A stretch of 64,000 bases of DNA from Desmodesmus armatus (lineage: Eukaryota > Chlorophyta > Chlorophyceae > Sphaeropleales > Scenedesmaceae), in NCBI GenBank assembly GCA_007449985.2, contig VIIQ02000825.1, positions 1-64,000 on the forward strand. The letters run 5' to 3'. Numbering within the stretch: the stretch's first letter is position 1; each line of letters opens with the position of its first letter. Positions 57,071-64,000 of this stretch are shown piece by piece. The notes under the pieces are model-generated. The model saw only the letters and a list, made by a program, of their open reading frames with translations. It was not told the origin of the DNA and made no database searches. The position numbers and the translations under genes are program-made.

Positions 57071-60000
57071 ATGAAGCCAAAGTACGAGTTTCTGCCTGAT
57101 CTCAACTGGTGGGTCAGCTGGGAGCAGGACCCGGACGATCCTTTCACCTACAACTCTGTGAAGCTGTCCCCTACAGCAGTGGCCGAGCTCGAGTTAGATG
57201 ATATGTTTTCTACCAGGAGTGCAACAGACGTGGACGCATGCAGCGACGCAGAGCTGGTGAGTTTCGCGCTCTCATGATCTACTGCTCTTGCTGTTCCGAC
57301 AGTCGTCCTGGCTTCAACTTGCTTGTACGGCGAGCAACATGGTGTTCATCATTCTTTCATGGTTCTCTGTTGGCACATATTGACGTCTGGTCGCGTCATG
57401 CCCGCAGGATGACATTGCAGACGTGCTCTCGATGTCTCAGCAGCAGGATGACAGCAACGAGGAGGTGGCCGCCCTGGCAGAAGCCGTGCAGGAAACGAGG
57501 ACCCGCAGGCGTTCCTCTCGCCTGGCCAACAGCAGCAGCGGCCCACCAGTCCTCAGCATCACCAAAGCAGCACCAGCCCCTGTCCCCAGCAAAGCAGCAC
57601 CAGCCCCTGAACCCAGCAAAAGCAGCAGGTGGTCAGAGGCCAAAGAGGTCAAGATTGTGGCCAACGCCAACACGGCCAAGGCAGACAAGAAGGCCATGAA
57701 GGCGTTCAACGAGTTCCTCACCAGCTTTCATGGCATCACAGAACCAGACCCAATCAACATGGAGCAGGGCCTGCTCAAGAAGATGGTTGCAGACTTCATC
57801 ACCAGGGTAAGCAGGCACAGCACGCACACAGAGTTCTGCATGCAGCATGTAGCAAGCTTCATCCTGCAGTGCAGCATGGCCCCAGCACAGCGCATGTAGA
57901 GAGTCCTGCATGCAGCATGCAGCAAGCTCCATCCTGCAGGGCAGCATGGCCCCAGCACAGCGCGCGCACAGAGTTCTGCATGCAGCATGAGCAAGCTTCA
58001 TCCTGCAGTGCAGCATGGCCCCAGCACAGCGCATGTAGAGAGTCCTGCATGCAGCACGCAGCAAGCTCCATCCTGCAGGGCAGCATGGCCCCAGCACAGC
58101 ACGCGCACAGAGTTCTGCATGCAGCATGAGCAAGCTTCATCCTGCAGCGCAGCATGGCCCCAGCACAGCGCATGTAGAGAGTCCTGCATGCAGCATGTAG
58201 CAAGCTCCATCCTGCAGGGCAGCATGGCCCCAGCACAGCGCGCGCACAGAGTCCTGCATGCAGCATGTAGCAAGCTCCATCCTGCAGGGCAGCATGGCCC
58301 CAACACAGCGCGCGCACAGAGTTCTGCATGCAGCATGAGCAAGCTTCATCCTGCAGGGCAGCATGGCCCCAGCACAGCGCATGCACAGAGTCACGCATGC
58401 AGCTTATGCATCCACCACTGCTTTCTGTATCACAAACTAATTGCTTTCTGTATCACGATCCCTGCTTTCTGTATCATGATCCCTGCAGGCCAAGAGGCAG
58501 GATGGAGAGGATTACAAGCGCAGCTCCCTGCTTGACATGGTGCGCGGCATCCTGCGGCACATTAATGCCGAGTACAAGCTGTTAGAGATCAACGGGAAGC
58601 CAGCCCCAGCCCCTCTCAACCTCAACAAAGATGCCCTGCTCAGCACAGCTGCCGACTCAACCTGCTAGCAGCTGACTGCCGCCGGCAAGGGCACGGTCAA
58701 GCAGCAGCCAGCCTTCACACCTGCCGAGTGGCTTCAGTTGGTGCAGGGCGTCAAGAAGCTGCCATCTTCCAGCCTCAAGCATACGGCCCGCAAGTACCTT
58801 TGGTTGGGCAACAACTGGGGTGGCCGTGAGTCTGAGTATGCCAAGATTCAGCGCAGGTGAGGCAGTGCTCTTGGGCAAATATGTGGCTTGCAGGGCAGGC
58901 TCAGGCAACATACGTTCGTGCTTTGCTTTCAAACCTACTGTGCCTAGCTCATGTACCCTGTTGACACTATATGAAGGTTGCTGGATGTCCAACCTGTGCC
59001 ATGTGTTGTCTTTGTCATCCTGCAGTGACCTGGTCATCGGCACAGACAGCTGCGGCATCCCCTGCGTCAAGTTTACAGTGCCCTTTGACATCAAACAGAA
59101 CCAGGGTGGGCTGAGGCGCAGCAAGAAGGTCCAGCAGTTTGATCTGCACCCCACCATCAACCTCTACTGGGACCCTACAGACACCTTCTTTGATGGTGCA
59201 TCCATCCTGGAGGCAGATGATGTGTACCGTAAGGCTGCATTTGACAACAGTCAGGACAAGGACAAGCAGGAGGGGCGGTTCTTCCTGCAGCTGAAGCACT
59301 GCAACGTCAAGGGCGGCAAGGTGTGGTCTCTTGCTTCATTGTGCATGACGGTGCACTTTTCGCTATCGATGCATTGCCCTTCTACTGCCGTCAAGGACTG
59401 CCTGTGTTGTGTTGGGCAGCTGCAGCAGCAGTTGAGTAGCAGTTGCAGTTGTAAAAGACGAATAGTTGTGGCATATCATCCCATCCTGTTTCATCTACAC
59501 AAACTGCTGCTGGCCCTTGCAGGACAAGGACGCATTTGAGCCAGGTGTCTACCAGGATGCCTTCATCAACGCACCCCTAGGCGCCACCAGGATCAACTGG
59601 CTGCTACAGGGCCTCTGCCAGCTGGGTGGTGTGCCAAGCAGGTCCAACCACGCTGTGCGCCGCACCTTTATCCAGTCCTGCTACCGTGCCGGCATGCCGG
59701 AGTCGGTAATCATGCATTACTCGCGGCACACCAACCTTGATGGCCTGCGCACCTACTCAGGGTGAGCAATATGCGCTGTCAACATGCCTGTTTCACACAT
59801 ATTGCTTCTTGGCACAGCTTTGCTACACCATACTATTTTCAGGTGGTGCGCACCTCAGCTTCGACATAGCATTCGTTGCTGGCTTGTATGTTACATTCAC
59901 ATACACAGTTGACATACAAATAAAACCCTGCAATGCTGGCCTGCAGGTTCGATGATGCCCAGTTCCTTGAGTTTGCACAAGTGCGCCAGCAGCAGCAGCA

Positions 60001-60929
60001 GCCCCCAGCAGCCCCCAACGCCCCGCCTGGTGCTGAGCCCTACAAGGAACCCGAGCCAACGGCTGAGCCAAGTACAAGCCGGCACAACAGCTCGTCCGCC
60101 ACAGGCACTGCAGCTGCCGCGCCCTCAACCACCTGGGAGGATGAGTTTGTTGACCTGGAAGACTGGGAGGTAGCAAGTCCCCCTGCCAAGAAGTCCTGCT
60201 CTGTGGCCCCAGTGATGCAGCCACCACAGCCAGCGCTACAACCTGCCCCCAACCATGGCCAGCAGCACCCAGCTGTAAACCCAGGCAGCCACCAACATCC
60301 ACCACCAGCAGTCCAGGGCAGCTCGGGCATCCCTAGCGGCATCAACATTGTGATCAACAATGTGCCCCCCAGGCCTACGGCGCCCCCACAGGCTACGGCG
60401 CCCCTCCAGCCTATGGCTCCCCCCCCAGGCTACGGCGCCCCCACAGGCTACGGCGCCCCCACAGGCTACGGCGCCCCTCCAGCCTATGGCGGGCCCCCAG
60501 GCTACGGTGCCCCCACAGGCTACGGCGGGCCCCCAGGCTACGGTGCCCCCACAGGCTATGGCGGGCCCCCAGGCTACGGCGCACCCCCAGGCTACGGCGC
60601 ACCCCCAGGCTACGGCGGCCACCCAGGCTATGGCGGCCACCCAGGCTATGGCGCCCCCCCCCCCCCCCGGCTATGGCGGTCCCCCAGGCTACAGCTACCC
60701 TGCTGCTTCAAATGGCCCCTACCCTGGTGCCTTCCCGGGTCCCCACCCACCAGCAGCGTACCCCCACGGTGGCGAGGCACCCGACTACACAGCAGCAACC
60801 TACCCCCCTTGGCCAGGCACCTACCCTCATGAGGCTGGTTGCAACCAACATGGTGGCCCACCCCCAGCAGGCCAGCGGCAGGGGCTGACCGTGAGGCGCA
60901 ACGCTGTGATTGATGAGGATGATGATTAG
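57071..60929 (+). CDS. Crypton-type (DUF3504-like) tyrosine recombinase, six exons, with in-frame TAG and a frame change
   Basis: Exons: 57071-57256, 57408-57806, 58489-58856, 59026-59320, 59523-59761, 59947-60929; phases agree. Residues ~1-150 are acidic, then Ala/Pro/Ser-rich. A SAM-like core-binding domain follows at about 150-235 ([37 protein letters not shown]). The catalytic domain has Arg308 in [20 protein letters not shown], Lys candidates in [17 protein letters not shown] (His459, Arg462), [12 protein letters not shown] (His485) and Tyr494. So R-K-HxxR-H-Y is complete, as in Cryptons and host genes derived from them. The C-terminal ~300 residues are Pro/Gly-rich PGYG repeats ending in VIDEDDD. 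Damage: TAG at 58,666-58,668 (codon ~255, perhaps from CAG) and a +1 frame change in the C15 run 60,654-60,668. It may be a mobile element's recombinase or a domesticated gene. Confidence 0.78.
57830..58400. repeat. About 69-70-bp minisatellite inside recombinase intron 2, ~8 copies
   Basis: The unit contains CAGCATGGCCCCAGCACAGC, then either GCATGTAGAGAGTCCTGC or GCGCACAGAGTTCTGC, then ATGCAGCATG and CTTCATCCTGCAGGG. Two subtypes tend to alternate in the first half. Each unit carries CATCCTGCAG|G, which looks like a 3' splice site. Downstream, 58,420-58,488 adds short repeats of CTTTCTGTATCA up to the real acceptor. Confidence 0.9.
60415..60668 (+). repeat. 15-bp in-frame repeats encoding PGYGA/G, ending in a C15 run
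   Basis: About 15 units of CAGGCTACGGCGCCCCC-like sequence inside exon 6 encode Gly-Tyr-Gly-Ala/Gly-Pro repeats. The array ends in C15 at 60,654-60,668. Beyond it the coding frame is +1 relative to upstream. Confidence 0.9.
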
Positions 60930-61289
60930 GGGGTGCAGTGGTTTTGGCTCCATGCAGCAAGCTGTTCACATGTCATTGCAGTGTCTGGCGACCATGTTGG
61001 GCACCCTCACACTTGGGTGACGTTGTGCGGCCGCTGTCTGAATGATGTTGTGCATGTTGCTGTTTTCCCCCAAGCTTGGGGCGTATCCTTGGCACCCATC
61101 AAGCTTGTTTGTTATGTCACATCAGTGTGCAGCAAGGTGTTTTGGGTTGGAGCCTTTTGTGTATGGGCTTTGCATGTGCCCCTCAACCTTGTCAGGAGGC
61201 TGCACACAGCAAGTCTTGTGCACAGTCAGTGTAGACTGTAGCCAGGGGCGACCTGCTGAGAGTGCTGCTTGCGTTTTACATGCCCTTGC

Positions 61290-61400
61290 ACTTTCCAGGG
61301 AGAATATGCAATTTCCAGGGGTGAATATTACATTTTCAGGGGTGAATATGAAACTGTCCAGAAAAAATATGAGACTTCTCAGGTAAAAATATGCAATATA
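61290..61400. repeat. About 21-bp degenerate tandem repeat, ~5 copies
   Basis: Units such as TTTCCAGGGAGAATATGCAA, TTTCCAGGGGTGAATATTAC and TTTTCAGGGGTGAATATGAA drift to AT-richer copies. Non-coding. Confidence 0.75.
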
Positions 61401-62029
61401 TTCTGGGTGAAAATCATGCCAATATGAACAATCCATGGGATAAGTCCTGAAGTAATACAGACAGCTCATTCCAGAGTTGTTCAGCACTGTGGGGCCCCTT
61501 CCAAAACGAACAGCGCATTGATCGATCTGTGGTCAATGTTCAAAGTCCAGACCTCAGAAAAGCTTGCAGCACGCTTCCAACAGTGCGTAAGCTTCGATAA
61601 AAACATATATAAACTATGTGAACCATCGCCTGGCCTCGGAACGCAGGTTTACGGGGGAAGGGGTGGGGTGGGGGGGGGTGTCTGGCCCCGTTAACACTTT
61701 TCTGACGTGGTGTCCGACACTTTCCTGCACGCCCCCCCCCCCCCCTTGGTGGGACCGAAATTCTAGTGAGCAAGCAACAAGTGAGGTTCTGGGAAACCAT
61801 GAAAACAAGTGAGGTTTTTTTTGGAAGTGAGGTTTTGGGGAACGATGATGGGCTTTGCACGGGCTGGGCTATGAAGTGTGTGTGCATGCGTGCTTGCGTG
61901 CGGGCATGCGTCAACTTGAAGGCACTTCAAAAAAAAAGGGTGGCTGTCGCCAGTCCGTGGTGCTATGCTGTTTTTGCAGCAAAAAAATATGCGGTTTTTG
62001 CACTATTGGTGTCTCACGGACACTTCCCC

Positions 62030-62950
62030 GTCCAGATAGAACGTCTAACGCCCGGGTGGCGTCAGTACTGCATCGATTCCGTCCTGCTGTTTTTGATGAA
62101 GTGGGCATACCCTGGATTGTGCAGACTGGGGTTTCATAGGTGGCTGATCTTCTGGGCGAGGCTTTCTCATTGTGGGGCTGCTGCTGTCAAGGTGCTAAAC
62201 GGTTGCTGCTGCTGGTGTGCTGCTGCTGTATGTCTGTCAAAAACAGGCTGCTGATGGCCTTTCCCGGCCTTCCAAGGGCCTGGAGAGTAGCGCTTTTGAT
62301 TTTAAACTCAGATGCGACATGATCGGGTACCATATGGCATGGCACTCATTGCTCAATGGCAAGCTTCCAGCAGCAGCAGCAGCAGCAGCAGCAGCGAGTG
62401 AACGTGTATGCTGCACCCGTATACCCCTGTCCTGCTCCTTTTGTCCACGCAAGCGTTGCTGATGGGCTTGATCCGCTGATGTCCGTATCTCTTCGGCACA
62501 TCCACAGCTGACGGTCTGTTAGTCACCAATTAGTCAACTCGCGCTTGCCCCGCAACCTGGGCCCGAACACCACATCAAACGCTTAATATTGTTGTGTCGA
62601 GCACGTTTGTGCTGCCGTGAGGCTTGCGGTGAGTTTTGCACGTGCAAGGATATCGTCCATGTTCATGAGGGTGTCTTTGCAACCAGGCGTTTATAGGGGA
62701 CAGTCGTGACTCCACCGCCACCTACAAATACACACGGTTATTTTGGCATTGTGGCCTTTTGCATCCCTGCCGACAGCAGCAGGAGCAATATTTGCGTTTG
62801 CTGCTGCTGCATCCATAACCAGCTGACAAACAGGATTTTTACTCCTCATGTCCATACTGTTCAACACCGACTAGCCAAGCCTTGCTGGGCCACCTCTTGG
62901 ACCTTACTCCAGACCACTTTTGGCAGTCATGTGTGTGGGTGTGAGACCCG
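62030..62950 (+). repeat. Right copy of the diverged ~0.9-kb direct repeat
   Basis: Shares, in the same order and orientation as 55,210-56,130: GAACGTCTAACGCCCGGGTG then GCGTCAGTACTGCATCGAT (62,040); TGCAAGGATATCGTCCATGT (62,643) with CTTTGCAACCAGGCG; and GGCAGTCATGTGTGTGGGTG (62,922). It lies about 6.8 kb from the left copy, with the recombinase gene between them. Confidence 0.55.
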
Positions 62951-63029
62951 TGCGCTGTATTGGCATCTCTTCCTAAAGGAATCGATGCAATAAAACACTA
63001 AATTATCGTTTGCCATCCCATTTTTTTTG

Positions 63030-63218
63030 GAAGTGATCAGTTACAATGGGCTGGACCATGCAACCATTGGTTCACTCCATAAAAAGATCCAACGAGAGGA
63101 TGGGGCAACCTGTTGTGATTTTTTTGAAGTGATCAGTTACATTGTGCGGGACCAAGCAACCGGTGGTTCACTCCATAAAAAGATCCAGTGGGAGGATGGG
63201 GCAACCTGTTGTGACACC
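63030..63218. repeat. 96-bp tandem duplication, two copies
   Basis: GAAGTGATCAGTTACA starts at 63,030 and again, 96 bp later, at 63,126. GGTTCACTCCATAAAAAGAT and GAGGATGGGGCAACCTGTTG recur in both. The period is 32 codons, so the plus frame stays open through both copies. That alone is not evidence for a gene. Confidence 0.9.
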
Positions 63219-64000
63219 CACCCCACGGCACCCCTTGTGCAGGGGACACCATCGCAGGGCCATGCAGACAGCTCCGTGAGAAGCAGCCCCGAAGGGCATC
63301 CAGGGCCTGACCGTGCGCCCAGATTCCAATCTACACCACAGCAATCCGTGGATCTACTGTGGGCTACCACAGTCCATAATTTGTCACAAGGTGACAATGC
63401 TCATGGGCTGGCCAAAACTTACCCCAACACTCTACACACATCATCAAGCAATCAAGCCATTAACACCGTATCATAGCCACCGCCTAAGGGAGGGTCTTGC
63501 AATCGTCACGCTGCCCTTGCACAAACAACTATCAATTTTCACCACATATACCATTGAACTGTCAATGAGGATCCATGTGTGAATGGGATCCACATCCATA
63601 CACACACAACACACACATGCATGCTCACGTGCAACACTTGCTTACTAATAAATGGTCCTACATAGAAACAGACTTCACACACTAACATACGCACATCACA
63701 CAAGATGCATTCCAATGCACACCCAAGACTGAGTAGGACGCCTTGGTGCATGCCCCTATATAGGCATATTAGCATGCCTACATGGCAACATCAAACAAAC
63801 ACACCCACATGCACGCTTGTCCAAGCAGATGTGCATGCCTATAGGTAAACTGCGCATCCAAATGCAGGCACCACTGCAACGGCAGAAAAGCTACTACTCC
63901 ATGCATCCAATCATGTACACAATCAGGCACAACATCACACACTTAAACATCTCCACCTTTAGACTTGAAGTGTCTCCTAAGGCCAATATCACCAACCAAG

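Larger units (their letters stand above)
60930..64000. other. 3-kb repeat-rich region downstream of the recombinase gene
   Basis: No supportable gene. It holds a ~21-bp degenerate repeat (61,290-61,400), G/C and T/A homopolymers near 61,670-61,820, the right copy of the flanking direct repeat (about 62,030-62,950), a CAG run (62,370-62,395), a 96-bp tandem duplication (63,030-63,218), and CA-rich sequence from 63,590 to the end. Confidence 0.55.

Noticed and set aside
57633..58398. Overlapping Cys/Ala/Met-rich minus-strand frames
   Set aside because: Antisense of the recombinase intron minisatellite.

Overview
The window reads as nuclear DNA of a green alga, most likely a core chlorophyte of the Chlamydomonas/Haematococcus kind. 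The genes are rich in introns with GT–AG borders, and acceptors are nearly always (C/T)GCAG. Several 3' ends carry the chlorophyte poly(A) signal TGTAA. There are long GCT/CAG and polyG/C runs, Ala/Gln-rich protein linkers and plastid-type N-termini. The genus is inferred, not shown.

Layout. About 1-8,680 is a satellite with a 61-bp unit, followed directly by a second satellite with a 57/59-bp unit to about 9,835. Genes then follow. Minus strand: an RBM42-like RRM protein (11,218-13,853), an EHD/dynamin-type membrane GTPase (14,506-17,715) and the RNA ligase RtcB (18,790-24,540). Plus strand, divergent from RtcB: a PAP/fibrillin plastid lipid protein (24,802-26,244) and an unrecognised, probably organelle-targeted protein (26,641-28,822). 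A stretch of about 6.9 kb without a gene I can defend separates these from a minus-strand block: a bHLH transcription factor (35,718-37,205), a secreted BPI/LBP-family lipid-binding protein (38,194-41,516), the NatA auxiliary subunit NAA15 (42,789-49,424) and mitochondrial enoyl-thioester reductase MECR (50,128-53,670). From about 53.7 kb to the end the DNA is repeat-rich. It surrounds a plus-strand Crypton-type (DUF3504-like) tyrosine recombinase gene (57,071-60,929). Two diverged, collinear direct repeats of about 0.9 kb flank that gene (about 55.2-56.1 kb and 62.0-62.95 kb), and a near-perfect inverted repeat of about 160 bp lies at 56.5 kb.

The named genes are mostly unrelated housekeeping functions: RNA splicing and ligation, N-terminal acetylation, mitochondrial fatty acid synthesis, plastid lipid metabolism and membrane remodelling. 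They do not form a pathway. The region that stands out is the recombinase locus. It keeps a full R-K-HxxR-H-Y catalytic set but carries one in-frame TAG and one frame change in a C15 run.

Exon models were built by hand from splice signals and reading phase. Four genes (BPI/LBP, NAA15, MECR, recombinase) need one single-base frame correction each, at least three of them in G/C runs. I read these mainly as assembly indels, not as pseudogenes.
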